Source: Dugong dugon
Taxonomy: Eukaryota; Chordata; Mammalia; Sirenia; Dugongidae
Direction: 5' to 3'
Length of the DNA stretch: 64,000 nucleotides
NCBI GenBank assembly: GCA_030035585.1
Contig: CM057463.1
Location: forward strand, 141,888,736-141,952,735
Below the pieces are notes generated by a model. That model did no database searches and was not told the origin of the DNA. It saw nothing but the letters and a program-made list of their open reading frames with translations. Below, piece after piece: positions 35,219-47,482 of this stretch; the stretch's first letter is position 1, and every line of letters starts with the position of its first letter. A program made the position numbers and the translations under genes.

Positions 35219-37997
35219 AAGATTCCTAAGTATTTCATATCTTTAGGGGCTATAATAAATGTATTGCTTTCCTGATTTCCTTTTCGTAGTTCTCTGTATT
35301 GGTATATAGGAATCCCACTGATTTTTGTAAGTTTATCTTGTATCCTGGTACTCTGCTAAATCTTTCCATTTGTTCCAGTAGTTTTCTTCTGGAGTCCTTT
35401 GGGTTCTCTATGTACAGTATCATATCATCTGCAAATAAGGATAGTTTTACCTCTTCCTTACCAATTTGGATGCCCTTTATTTCTTTTTCTTTCCTTATTG
35501 TTCTAGCTAGGACTTCCAGCATTGTGTTAAATAGGAATGGTGATAGAGGGCATCCTTGTCTTTTTCCTGTTCTCGGGGCTAATGTTCTCAGCCTCTCTGT
35601 TAAGAATGATGTTGGCTGTTGGTTTTGTATGTTGTTGCTGTTGTTAGGTGCTGTCGAGTCAGTTCCAACTCACAGTGACCCTGTATACAACAGACTGAAT
35701 CACTGCCAGGTCCTATGGCATCCTCACGATCATTGTTATGCGTGATCCCATTGTTGCAGTCACTGTGTCAATCCATCTCGTTGAGGGTCTTCCTCTTTTT
35801 CACTGACCTTCTTCTTTACCAAGCATGATGCCCTTCTCCAGGGGCTGATTCCCCCTGAAAACCTGTCCAAAGTATGTGAGATGTAGTCTCACTATTTTTG
35901 CTTTTAAGTAGCATTCTGGCTGTACTTCCTCCAAGACAGATTTGTTCATTATTTCTGCAGTCTGTGGTATATTCAATATGCTTTGCCAACACCATAATTA
36001 AAAGGCATAGATTCTTCTTCAGTCTTCCTTATTCATTGTCCAGGTTTTGCATGCATATGAGGTGAGTGAAAACACCATGGGTTGGTTCAACTACACTTAG
36101 TCTTTAAGGTGATACCTTTGCTTTTATTATGTTGAGAAATTTCCTGTCTATACCTATTTTATTGAGGGTTTTTATCAGGAAGGGGTGTTGGACTGCCTTT
36201 TCTTTGTCGATTGAGATGATCATGTGATTCTTTTCTTTTGTTTTATTTATGTGGTGAATTGTGTTGATTGATTTTCTAATGTTGAACCATACTTGCACAC
36301 CTGGAATGAATCCCACTTGGTGAGGGTGTATTATTTTCTTTTATATGCTGAGTTCTATTGGCTAGAATTTTGTTGAGAATTTTTGCATCTATATTCATGA
36401 GAGATATTGGGCTGTAATTTTCTTTTTATTTTGATCTCCTTGTCCAGTTTTGTTATTAGGGTTATGCTGGCTTCATAGAATGAATATGGAAGTATCCCTT
36501 TCTTTTCTATATTCTGAGATAATTTGAGTAATACTGGTACAAGCTCTTCTCTGAGTGTTTGGTAGAATTCTCCAGTGAAGCCATCTGGGCCAGGGTTTTT
36601 TTTTTTTGTTGTTGGGAGTTTTTTAAAATTACCTTTCAATCTCTTCTCTTGTTAAGGGTCTGTTTAGATTTTTGACCTTAGTTTATGTTAGTTTAGGGGG
36701 GTAGTGTGTTTCTAGAAATTTGTTCATTTCCTCTATGTTTTCAAATTTATTGGAGTACAGTTTTTCATAGTACTGTGTTTCCTTTTTATTTCAGCTGGGT
36801 CTTTTTAATGTCCCCCATTTCATTTCTTATTGGGTTATTCACTTCCTTGCCTGTTTTTCTTTTGTAAATTTGGCCAGTGGTTTGTGAATTTTGCTGGTGC
36901 TTTCAAAGAACCAACTTTTGCTTTTCTTAATTCTTTCTATTGTTTTTCTATTCTCTATTTCATTTATTTCTGCTCTCATCTTTATTATTTCCTTTATTCT
37001 GGTGGCTGTGGTCTTTTTTTCATGTTCTCTATTTGTTCAACTTGTATAGCTAATGTTTTGATTTTGTCTCATTCTTCTTTTTTGATGTTTGCATCTATTT
37101 CTATAAATTGACCTTTGGACACTTCCTTTGCTGTGTCCCAAAGGTTTTGGTATGATGTATTTTCATTCTTGTTTGATTCTGGGAATTTTTTGATTCCATC
37201 TTTGATTTCTTCTATTACCCAGTGGTTTTTAAGCAGTGAATTATTCAATTTCCATGTATTTAGTTTTTTTATCTTGCTCTTCCTTTTATTAATTTCTACT
37301 TTTATAGCATTGTGATCAGAGAAGATGCTTTGTATTATTATCTCAGTGTTTTGGATTTTGTTGACGGTTGCTTCATGGCTTAATATATGATCTATTCTGG
37401 AGAACATTCCATGTGTGTTGGAAAATAATGTGTACATTGCTGCTGTTGAGTCGAGTTCTATATATATTTTTGAGGTCAAGTTGGTTGATTGTGGCCTTTA
37501 AATCTTCTGCATCTTTGTTGAGTTTCTTTATAAATATTCTGTCCTTTACTGAGAGAGATGTGTTAAAGTCTCCTACTATTATTGTGAAACTCAATTTCTC
37601 TTTGCAATGGTGTTAGAGTTTGTATTATGTATTTTGGAGCCACGTAATTGGGTGAGTAGATATTTATTATGGTTATGCCTTCATGATGAATTGTCCTTCT
37701 AATCATTATATAATGTCCTACCTTGTCTTTTATGGTGGATTTTGTTTTAAAGTCTATGTTATCTGAGATTAGTATTGCCGCTTCTCTTTTTTAGTTGCTC
37801 TTTGCTTGATATATTTTTTTCATCATTTGATTTTTAATGTATTTATGTCTTTGTTTCTAAGGTGTGTCACTGGTAGAGAGCATATTGATGGGTCTTGGTT
37901 TTTTATCCATTTTGCCACTCTCTGTCTCTTTATGGGTGCTTTTAAGATGTTCACATTCAGTGTGATTATTGATAGGTATGAGTTTCTTGATGGCATT
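35219..37997 (-). pseudogene. L1-F ORF2 pseudogene
   Basis: Endonuclease parts lie at 37594-37069, the RT N-terminal region at 36639-36355 and the RT palm at 35522-35250. The palm has an intact FADD box (35424-35435). The protein is cut by an RTE insertion between the palm and upstream RT motifs, and by loss of everything after about 35219. Frame changes occur in the endonuclease. Confidence 0.88.
35630..36115 (-). mobile_element. RTE 3'-end fragment inside L1-F
   Basis: Starts with a GTT-rich end (gttgttgctgttgttag), then gtgctgtcgagtcagttcc, and runs through the same blocks as the RTE at 25444-25870 (gttgagggtcttcctc, tttttcactgacc, caaagtatgtgag). L1-F sequence resumes at about 36118 (gcttttattatg). 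It is 5'-truncated at about 490 bp. The minus strand is the RTE sense strand. Confidence 0.85.
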
Positions 37998-38429
37998 TTG
38001 TACTGCTTTTTTTTTTTTTTGCGGTGCTGATGTTTTCTTTGTTATTCTTACTTTCCTGTGCTGAATTCCTTTGGTATGAGGATTTTTTTTTCCATACCTT
38101 TAATTTTTATAGATTTTATGTTTACTGAGACTTTGTTTTTCTTCTTTATTTTGAGGAACAGGTTTGTTAACTTTCTTTGTGATTACCTTGAATTTTACCT
38201 TTATCTTCCTACGTTTAAACTAGTTTTTATTACTTGATAGTGCCTTGAATTCCTTTGCATTTGAGAGTTCTGTAACTACACCTTTTATTCCCTCTTTTAT
38301 TGTTCTGACGTTGTTTACAGATTGACTTCTCTGGTTCCCTGTTGTAAATCTTTTAGTTTTGTTTTATCCTTGAGTCTTCATTACCTAGGTTGGTATCTGG
38401 CTGACGCTGTCTTGTGCCCTAGATTCAAG

Positions 38430-39457
38430 TTGTTGTCTGATGTTGTTGGTTCTGTAATCGAAGGACTCCCCTTAATGATTTTTGTAAATTTGGTTTGGTT
38501 TTACATATTCCCTTAATTTCTTTTTATCTGGAAATGTCCTAATTTCATCATCATATTTGAGCTAGAGTTTTACAGGGTATATTATTCTTGATTAGCAGTT
38601 CTTTTCTTCCAAGGTTTTATATATGTCATCCCATTGCCTTCTTGCTTTCATGGATTTGCTCAGTAATCAGAGCTTAGTCTTATTGTTTCCCTTTAGTATG
38701 TGTCTTTTCATTTTTATTGAGCTACTCTCATGATTCTTTCTTTGTCTTTGGTTTTAGTGAGTGTGATTATCATAAGTATTGGTGATTTTCTTTTGGGGTG
38801 TATTCTACATGTAGCTCATTGAGCTTCTTGAATGGTTGGCTTTTCATGTTTCCTGATATTAGGGACGTTTTCTGTCAACAAATCTTCAATGATCCTCTCT
38901 GTGTTTTCCTTTTTCTCCCCCTGTTCTGGAACTCTATCACATGCAAACTTTTGCTTTTGATTGTATCCCACACCATTCTTAGGGTTTCTTCGGTTTTCTT
39001 CATTCTTTTCTCTGATTTTTCCTCAAAGAGGTATCCATGAATTTGTCTTTAATAGTGCTCATCCTATCTTCCATTGTTTCAGGTTTGCTCCTAAAACCTT
39101 CTATTGCATTGTTCTTTTCTGAAATCTTGTTTATCTTTTGAATTTCTAATTGCTGTTTTTGTATGATTTCTAGTTGTTTATTTATTTTGATATTTTGTTC
39201 TTGTATTATTTCCCTGATTTCTTCCATTGCTTTGCCTGTATTTTCCATGATTTTGTCTTTTTTCCTCATTTTTGTCTGCATTTTCCTTCATCTCTTGGAG
39301 AACACTGAATATTAGAGTTCTAAATTCCCTATCAGGTAGTTCCACTGCCTGTTATTATATTGGAAGATCACCTAGTGTTTTAGTTTTATCACTTTCTGGA
39401 GCCATCCTATCCTGGTGTTTTAATATGCTTTGATATTGTCTTCTATCTCTGGGACAT
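38430..39457 (-). pseudogene. L1-F ORF1 pseudogene
   Basis: The ATG complement is at 39455-39457, aligned to the L1-B and L1-H starts. A coiled-coil stretch is read at 39281-39000 (Q-L-E-I-I-Q-K-Q-Q-L-E-I-Q-K). The C-terminal RNA-binding domain is present only as broken frames down to about 38430. Confidence 0.85.
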
Positions 39458-41372
39458 TCAGGGATTTTATTTATTGACTGTAGACTTGTCTGTTTTGTGT
39501 TACTTTTTTGTGGGTGTGTTTTGTTGCTTGCTCACTTGTGGCCACGATACTTCTCACCAGCTTGTCCTGTTGGGCAGGTCCAGTGGTGGTGGAGTGGTGG
39601 GGATAGGTAGTTTGCAGCATGAACTTGGGCTGATGGGGTTGAGCCAGGTAATAGTTCAGGGCGGGGTCTAGGGGACCACATTGGTGATGCTTGGGGGCTT
39701 GACGCTCAGTGCACAGTGCAGATAGGCAGGAGGAAAGGGAGAGGAGGTGATGTGTGGAGCTAAGTTGGTGAGTGAAGGAAGAGAAACAAGAGCAAAAATG
39801 GAAAAAAAGAAAAAAGTAAATAAAATGACAGTGTGGTAGGATTTGGCAGGTGGGGGCAGGCAGACCCTGTGAAGCTGTGTGCCAGTGGCTTTGTAGCTGA
39901 GCCATGTGGCTTGGCCTACCAAGAAGGGGTGTGGGTGGTGCACAGGGCTAGGTGTGTGGAAGAAAAGAAAGAGGGGAAATAGAAGTAATCAACAACAACA
40001 AAAAATAAATAAAAAGTAAAATCAACAACAAAAAAAATGATGGTGGGGGAACAAGCCATTGGGAGTGAGGCAGAATTGGGGTGGTACTGAGCTGATGCCT
40101 TTTTCACTGGGTGGCATGGCATAGCCTGTCAGAAAGGAGCAGAGGTAGTGTAGGGCCTAGATGGGAGGGAGAAGGAAAAGGGAGATGGGGAAAAATAAAA
40201 AAATATGGAGCTGAGGGAGCCGGCCTGTGGGGGCAGGGCAGACCTGGGGAGGCTGTGTGCTGGAGGCTCTCCAGCCAACTGGTACAGCACAGCCCACCAA
40301 GAAGGGGAGGAGGGAAATGTAGCATGGGGCTAGGTGAGTGGAAGAAAGGAAACAAAGGAAGGGAGAGGAAGAAACAATAAGAAAAAAAGAAGAAAAAGAA
40401 AACAAAAACAAGATGCAGACCCGGGTAGGCTGCATGCATTGACTCTCCAGCCGAGTGGTGTAGCACGGCCCCTTGAGAAGGGGCAGGGGCAGTGCACAGG
40501 GCTGGGTGAGCAGGAGAAAGGAAAGGAAGGAAAAGAAACAGAGAAGAAACAGAAAAGAAAAAAAAGGAACAAAGCAAACAACCAAAAAATCACAACCTGC
40601 CAAAAAGGGGAGGGGATGGCACACAGGACTAGCTGGGCGGGATAAAGGAAAGGAAGGAAGGGAGAGAGAGAAGCAACAACAACAAACAAAATGTGCTGAA
40701 GGCGTCGGCTGGTGAGGACGGGGTGGACTTGGGTAGAAGTGAGCTGGTGTCTCTCTGGTCGAGTGACTGTGGCCCATTGGAAAGTGGCAGAGGCCAAGTA
40801 CAGGGAAGAAGCTTGGGGGATGAGAACGCATGTATCCCTGGTTACCGGATGCTCTGTCTCCTGCTGGGGGCTCTGTGAATTTTGCCTTTCTGTACTCCTT
40901 GCCCACAGTTCTTGGTGACTGAAGTCTAAGATGGTGAATCTGAGTAGGCAGTCAGATGGTATCTCTCTGGCCGAGTGACTGTGGCCCGTTGGAAAATTTC
41001 AGAGGCCTTCTACAAGAAAGAAGGGTGGGTGGTGGGAAAGCATGTGTCTCTGGTTACTGTGTGCTCTGTCTCCTGTTGGGAGCTCCATGAAGTTCCCTTC
41101 CTATACTCCATATCTGCATTCCTTGGTGGCTGTAGTCCAAAATGGTGAATCCATGTCACATTAGCTGGTAGGGGACCTCCATTCCATAGCTCTCCTCATT
41201 CTCTGTTCTTGATCAGTTTCTTGTTTCATTCAATGCTTGTTCCAGTTCTTTATTGCTTCATTTGATGCTTAGGGTTCCAGGATTGATGTTTGTATCTGTT
41301 TTACTTAGTTTTTTGGATGTTTGTTTCAGAGGGATGACATGGTGCTTCTGTCTATGGTGCCATGTTGGCTCC
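39458..41372 (-). promoter_or_regulatory. L1-F 5' UTR with monomer-like repeats
   Basis: Between about 39690 and 40690 five or six units recur. Each has a block of the gtggcttggcctaccaagaag type, a block like gtgcacagggctaggt, and then a purine run such as ggaagaaaagaaagag. A longer unit repeats at about 40730-40905 and 40945-41110 (gtctctctggtcgagtgac-like). Arrangement and wording match the L1-C 5' UTR. A 249-codon frame at 40157-40906 on the minus strand is low-complexity and treated as chance. Confidence 0.75.
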
Positions 41373-42409
41373 TCCTCATTTGTTTTCTTTGTTTCTTTAT
41401 TGTTTAAGTGAAAGTTTACAGCTCAAGTTAGTTTCTCATACAAAAATTTATGTACACATTGTTCTGTGACCCTAGTTGCTATCCCTGTAATGTGACAGCA
41501 CACTCCTCCTTTCCACCCCAGATTTCCTGTGCCACTCGGCCAGCTCCTATCCCTTTCTGCCTTCTCACCTTGCCTCTGGACAGGAGCTGCCAATTTAGTC
41601 TCAGGTAGCTAGTTCAAGTAAGAAGCACACTCTTCACGAGTATCATTATATGTCTTATAGTCCAGTCTAATCTTTGTCTGAGAGTTCGCTTCCGGAATGG
41701 TTTTAGTTCTGGGTTAACAGAGAGTCTGGGGGCCATGTCTTCCCAAGTTCCTCCAGTCTCAGTAAGACCATTAATTGTGGTCTTTTTTACTAGAATTTGA
41801 GTTCTGCACCCGACTTATCTCCTGCTCCGTCAGGGACTCCCTGTTGTGTTCCCTATCAGGGTGGTCATTGGTGGTAGCCAGGCACCATCTAGTTCTTCTG
41901 AGCTCAGGCTGATGGAGTCTCTGGTGTATGTGGACTTTTCTATCTCTTGGGCTAATATTTTCCTTGTGTCTTTGGTGTTATTCATTCTCCTTTGCTCCAG
42001 GTGGGTTGGGTCAAATTGATGCATCTTAGATAGCCGCTCACTAGCTTTTAAGACCCCAGATGCCACTCACCAAAGTGTAATGCAGAATATTTTCTTAATA
42101 AATATTATTATGCCAGTTGACCTAGATGTCCCCTAAAACCATGATCCCCAGAACCCCACCGTTGCTACTTTGACCCTCAAAGTGTTTGGTTGTGTCCAAG
42201 AAACTTATTTACTTTTGGTTTAGTCTAATTGTGCTGACTTCCCCTGTATCGTGTGTTGTCCTTCTCTTCACCTATCTAGTTAGTGAATACCCCTCTCCCT
42301 ACCTCCCTACCCTCGTAACCGTCAAAGAATGTTTTCTTCTATATTTAAAACTTTTCTTGAGTTCTTATAATAGTGGTCTCATATTTGTCATTTTGCACCT
42401 GACTAATTT

Positions 42410-45400
42410 CACTCAGCATAATGCCTTTCAGATTCCTCCATGTTATGTTTCTCAGATTCATCATTATTCTTTATCATTGCATAGTATTCCATTGTGTGAA
42501 TATACCATAATTTGTTTATCCATTTGTCCATTGATGAGTACCTAGGTTGTTTCCATCCTTTTGTCATTGTGAATAGTGCTGCAGTGAACATGGGTGTGCA
42601 TGTATCTATTCGTGGAATGGCTCTTATTTCTCTAGGGTATATTCCAAGGAGTGGGATTGCTAGATCATATGGTACTTCTATTTCTAGTTTTTTAAGGAAG
42701 TGCCAAATCGATTTCCAAAGTGGTTGTACCATTTTACATTCCCACCAGCAGTGTATAAGTGTTCCAGTCTCTCCACAACCTCTCCAACATTTATTCTTTT
42801 CTGTTTTTTGGATTAATGCTAGCCTTGTTGGGGTGAGATGGTATCTCATTGTAGTTTTGATTTGCATTTCTCTAATGGCTAATGATTACAAGCATTTCCT
42901 CATGTGTCTGTTAGCCTCCTGAATGTCTTCTTTGGTGAAGTGCCTGTTCATATCCTTTGTCCATTTTTTAATTGGGTTGTTTGTCTTTTTCTTGTTGAAG
43001 TTTTGCAGTATCTTGTAGATTTGGGAGATTAGACCCTGATTGGATATGTCATAGCCAAATTTTTTTTCTCAGTCTGTTTATTGTCTTTTTACTCTTTTGC
43101 TGAAGTCTTTTAATGAACATAAGTGTTTGATTTTTTCGGAGCTCCCAGTTATCTAGTTTCTCTTCTGGTGTTTATGCATTGTTACTTATGGTTAGTATTG
43201 TGTTTTTATGCCATGTATTAGGACTCCTAGGATTGTCCCTATTTTTTCTTCCATGATCTTTGTCACTTTAGATATTATATTTAGGTCTTTTTGATCCATT
43301 TTGAATTAGTTTTTGTGCGTGGTGTGAGGTATGGGTCTTGTTTCATTTTTTTGCAGATGGGTATCCATTTATATGAGCACCATTTGTTAAAGAGACTGTC
43401 TTTTCCCCAATTAATGGACTTTGAGCCTTTGTCAAATATCTGCTGCTCATAGGTGGATGAATTTACATCTGGATTCTCAATTCTGTTCCATTGGTCTATG
43501 TATCTGTTGTTGCACCAGTACCAGGCCATTTTGACTGCTGTGGAAGTATAATAGGTTCTAAAATCAGGTAGTGTGAAACCTCCCACTTTGTTCTTCTTCT
43601 TCAGTAATGCTTTACTTATCCAGGGCCTCTTCTTTTCTGTATGAAGTTGGTGATTTGTTTCTCCATCTCATTAAAAAATGTCGTTGGAATTTGGATTGGG
43701 ATTGCGTTGTATCTGTAGATCACTTTGGGTAGAACTGACATTTTCATAATGTTGAGTCTTCCTATATGTGAGCAACCTATGTTTTTCCACTTTCGTAGGT
43801 CTCTTTGTTTCTTGTAGTAGTGTCTTGTAGTTTTCTTTGTATAGGTCTTTTACATCTCTGGCTAGATTTATTCCTAAGTATTTTATCTTCTTGGTGGCTA
43901 TTGTAAAGGTTATTGATTTGATGATTTGCTCTTGGAAGTTCTCTTTGTTGGTGTAGAGGAATCCAACTGATTTTTGTATGTTTATCTTGTATATTGATAC
44001 TTTGCTGAAATCTTTTATTAGTTCCAGTAGTTTTCTTGTGGATTCTTTGGGGTTTTCTGTGTATAAGATCATTTCAGCTGCAAATAGGGTTACTTTTACT
44101 TCTTCCTTACCAATTTTGATGCCCTTTATTTCTTTTTCTAACCTGATTGCTCTGGCTAGGACCTCCAGCACAATGTTGAATAAGAGTGGTGATAAAGGGC
44201 ATCCTGTCTTGTTCCAGTTCTCTAGGGGAATACTTTCAGACTGTCTCCATTTAGGATGATGTTGGCTGGTGGCTTTGTATAAACGTCCTTTATTATGTTG
44301 AGGAATTTCCCTTCTATTCCTATTTTGTTGAGAGTTTTTATCATGAATAGGTGTTGGATTTTGTCAAATGTATTTTCTGCATCAATTGATAAGATCATGT
44401 GGTTCTTGTCTTTTGTTTTATTTATGTGATGGATTACATTGTTTTTCTAATGTTGAACCATCCCTGCATACCTGGTATGAATCCTACTTGATCATGGTGA
44501 ATTATTTTTTTATATGTTGTTGAATTTTATTTGCTAGAATTTTGTTGAGGATTTTTGTGTTAATGTTCATGAAGGACATTGGTCTGTAATTTTCTTTTTT
44601 TGTGGTGTCTTTACCTGGTTTTGGTATTAGGGTTATGCTGGCTTCATAGAATGAGTTTGGGGGTATTCCATCCTTTTCTATGCTCTGAAACACCTTTAGT
44701 AGTAGTGATGTTAACTCTTCTCTGAAAGTTTGGTAGAATTCTCCAGTGAAACCATCTGTGCCAGGGCTTTTTGCTGGGAGTTTTTTAACTACCTTTTCAA
44801 TCTCTTCTTTTGTTATAGGTTTATTTAGTTGTTTTACCTCTGTATTAGTTTAGGTAGGTAGTGTGTTTCTAGAAGTTTGTCCATTTTCTCTTGGTTTTCA
44901 AAATTGTTGGAGTACCATTTTTCATAGTATTCTGTTATGATTCTTTTAATTTCAGTTGGGTCTGTTGTGATATTGCCCATCTCATTTCTTATTTGGGTTA
45001 TTTGCTTCCTCTCCTGTTTTTCTTTTGTTGGTTTGGCCAGCAGTTTATCGATTTCATTGAAGTTTTCAAAGAACCAACTTTTGGCCTTGTTAACTCTTTC
45101 AATTGTTTTTCTATTTATTTAATTTTGCTCTAGTTTTTTATTATCTGCTCTCTTCTGGTTCCCAAGGACTTCTTTTGCTGCTCTCTTTCTATTTGTTCGA
45201 GTTGTAAGGTTAATGTTTTGATTTTGGCCCTTCTTTTTGGATGTGTGCATTTACTGCTGTAAACTGACCTCTGAGCACTGCTTTTGCTGCATTCAAAAGG
45301 TTCTGATAGGATGTGTTTCCATTCTCATTTGATTCTATGAATTTCTTTATTCTGTCCTTAATTTCTTCTATAACCCAGTAGTTTTTGAGCAAGGTGTTGT

Positions 45401-45530
45401 TCAGTTTCCATGCATTTTTTTTTTTTGTTGTTGTTGTTGCTTTTTCTGTAATTGATTTCTACCTTAATGACTTTATGGTCAGAAAAGATGCTTTGAAATG
45501 TTTCTATGCTTTGAATTCTGTTAAGGCTTG
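42410..45530 (-). pseudogene. L1-G ORF2 pseudogene
   Basis: The C-terminal domain is well preserved at 42867-42409, including the cysteine-rich motif [20 protein letters not shown] palm and thumb are readable at 44171-43671, but the catalytic box is FAAE at 44073-44084, so both aspartates are gone. The RT N-terminal part is at 44693-44502 and the linker at 45392-45210. The endonuclease N-terminal part is absent after the break near 45530. Confidence 0.88.
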
Positions 45531-46576
45531 CTGATCACAGCAGGGGGCTTACTGCTGCCACTCAATTTCTGGGTGGAAGGCATATCAGTTCCCTAGAGCT
45601 TGTAGGTGGGTTTGTTTTACAGCTGTGCTGTGGGTCCCCAATTCTGTTGGATGTAGGACTGGGAGTCACCACTTATATTTGGACCCCTGTCTGGGGTGGT
45701 TTGGTGGAATGGGTGGAGCCAGCAGTCCGCAGGCCCCTGATTTGGTTAGGTGAGGACCCTGCTTAATGGGCCGGGTGGTGTCAAATGTCACGAATCTGCC
45801 ACTCCCCCTTATAGTTGGTACAGATGAGAATAGGCTTCAGGTATACACCTGTCATACTGTGCTAATGAGGGCCTACACTGTTGAAATGGGCTCACACATG
45901 TCGGTGCAGGAGTGAAAGGCATTCAAAGTCCGTGGACCCCTTATGCCTGTCGCTAGGCAAAGGGGCTATGCCTGCCCTGAGCTCCTGGCTTAGGGGGCTG
46001 GCAGATTATTCTTTCCTGATTGTTAATTTGTTCCCTCTCCAAAGATGGGAGAATGGCTCAGGGCTCATGATGGGTCCTACTTCTGGCCCCGGCGGGGACA
46101 GCAATCTTTGAAGCCAGACTGGACCCAAAGCAGAGCAGGGAGGGGGCGGGTAAATGGGAGAGTGTTCCTTACCAGAAGAGGGGGGTTGATCCGCACGGTA
46201 GGTTAAACACATGTACTTATCTTTTGCTGATTGAGCACTGCTTCTCCCTGGTTCTGGAGCGTTGAGTAGATTCTCCACAGCTTGGTCTCTCCCAATGAGG
46301 AAAATGGGTCCTGAGAGCCACTGCTTGCTCACTGCGTGCACCAGCTGATCCAGCCTGCAGGGTGTCAGTACTGGCCAGGTCATGTCTGGCAACTCCTCAC
46401 TGCTTCCGAACCATCTCTCCCTCCTCCTGCAGCTCAATCTGATTCAAGTTTTTCTTTGATGTTCAGGGCTCCTAGATTGTCATATATAATTGATTCACTT
46501 GTTTTTTTGGGTCTTTATTGTAAGAGGAACCACAGGAAGCATCTGACTACTCTGCCTTCTTGGCCCCACCTTCTTG
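45531..46576 (-). promoter_or_regulatory. 5' UTR-like block of L1-G
   Basis: A relatively GC-rich kilobase joins the L1-G endonuclease to the target duplication. Its outer 100 bp (gatgttcagggctcc, then gggtctttattgtaagagg) aligns in layout with the 5' ends of L1-C and L1-F (gatgctcagggttcc, then ggtctttgctatagagc), which is why I call it 5' UTR. No coding frame is recognised; the 143-residue minus-strand frame at 46006-46437 has no family resemblance. Confidence 0.65.
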
Positions 46577-46587
46577 TTTGATTTCTT

Positions 46588-47482
46588 GACTGCTGCTTCC
46601 ATGGGCATTGACTGTGGATCCAAGTAAAATGAAGTCCTTGACAACTTCGATATTTTCTCCATTTATCATGATGTTGCTTATTGGTCCAGTTGTGAGGTAT
46701 AACCCATATGGAAGACTTTAATCTTTGATCTTCATCACTAAATGATTCAAATCTTATTCACTTTCAGCAAGTAAGGTTGTGTCATCTACATAATGCAGAT
46801 TGTTAATGAGTCTTCCTCCAATCCTGATGCACTGTTCTTCTTCATATAGTCCAGATTCTTGGATTATTTGCTTAGTATATGATTGAATAAGTATGGTGAA
46901 AGAATACAACCCTGATGCACAACTTTCCTGATTTTAAATCACACAATATTCCCTTCTTCTGTTCAGATGACTGCCTCTTTGTCTATGTACAGGCTCTGCA
47001 TAAGCACAGTTAAGTGTTTTGGAATTCCCATTCTTCACAATGTTATCCATAATTTGTTAGAATCCACAGAGTGGAATGCCTTTGCATAGTCAATGAAACA
47101 CATGTAAACATCTTTCTGGTATTCTTTGCTTTCAGCCAAGATCCGTCTGACATCAGCAATGTTATCCCTCATTCCAGATCTTCTTCTGACTCTGGCTTGA
47201 ATTTCTGGCAGTTCCCCATCAACGTACTGCTGCAACCATTTTTTAATTATCTTTAGCAAAATTTTACTTGAGTGTGTTATTAATGATATTGTTCAACAAC
47301 TTCTGCATTCTGTTGGATCACCTTTTTTTGGAATGGTCACAAATATGGATCTCTTCCAGTTGCTTGGCCAGTTAGTTGTCTTCCAAATTTCTTGGCATAG
47401 AAAAGTGAGTGCTTCCAGTGTTGCATCTGTTTGTTGAAACATCTTAATTGGTATTCTGTCACCTCCTGGAAGCATCAAACGA
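46588..47482 (-). pseudogene. RTE reverse transcriptase fragment
   Basis: Continuation of the RTE interrupted at 25957. On the minus strand, the RT palm stretch (D-V-Y-M-C-F-I-D-Y-A-K-A-F-H) is at 47035-47259. The upstream stretch (M-F-Q-Q-T-D-A-T-L-E-A-L, then K-K-G-D-P-T-E-C) is at 47293-47450. The family is certain; the coding is broken. Confidence 0.85.

Larger units (their letters stand above)
35219..41372 (-). mobile_element. L1-F: L1 lacking its 3' end
   Basis: A minus-strand L1 that begins inside ORF2 (35219) and ends at a 5' end near 41372 (ggtgccatgttggct, as in L1-C at 24905). ORF2 is about 37997-35219, ORF1 about 39457-38430 and the 5' UTR 39458-41372. An RTE insertion sits at about 35630-36115. 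Its missing 3' side abuts the 5' end of L1-D, paralleling the L1-B/L1-C junction. It belongs with L1-C by its 5' UTR. Confidence 0.88.
41373..46576 (-). mobile_element. L1-G: older L1 with ORF1 deleted
   Basis: A minus-strand L1 with a T-rich 3' end (41380-41410), a 1-kb 3' UTR similar to L1-A, and ORF2 from about 42410 to 45530. At 45530 the endonuclease breaks off into a 1-kb G/C-richer 5' UTR-like block (45531-46576). The rest of the endonuclease, the spacer and ORF1 are missing. Its outer border is the 11-bp repeat tttgatttctt at 46577-46587, which pairs with 25947-25957. Confidence 0.82.

Noticed and set aside
40157-40906. A 249-codon minus-strand frame, the second longest in the window
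   Set aside because: It lies in pyrimidine-rich tandem units of the L1-F 5' UTR. All three minus-strand frames there are long and read as phenylalanine/leucine/serine/proline runs, so openness comes from low stop density and repeats.
46006-46437. 143-codon minus-strand frame with mixed composition
   Set aside because: It falls inside the 5' UTR-like block of L1-G, has no recognisable family and no supporting gene structure.
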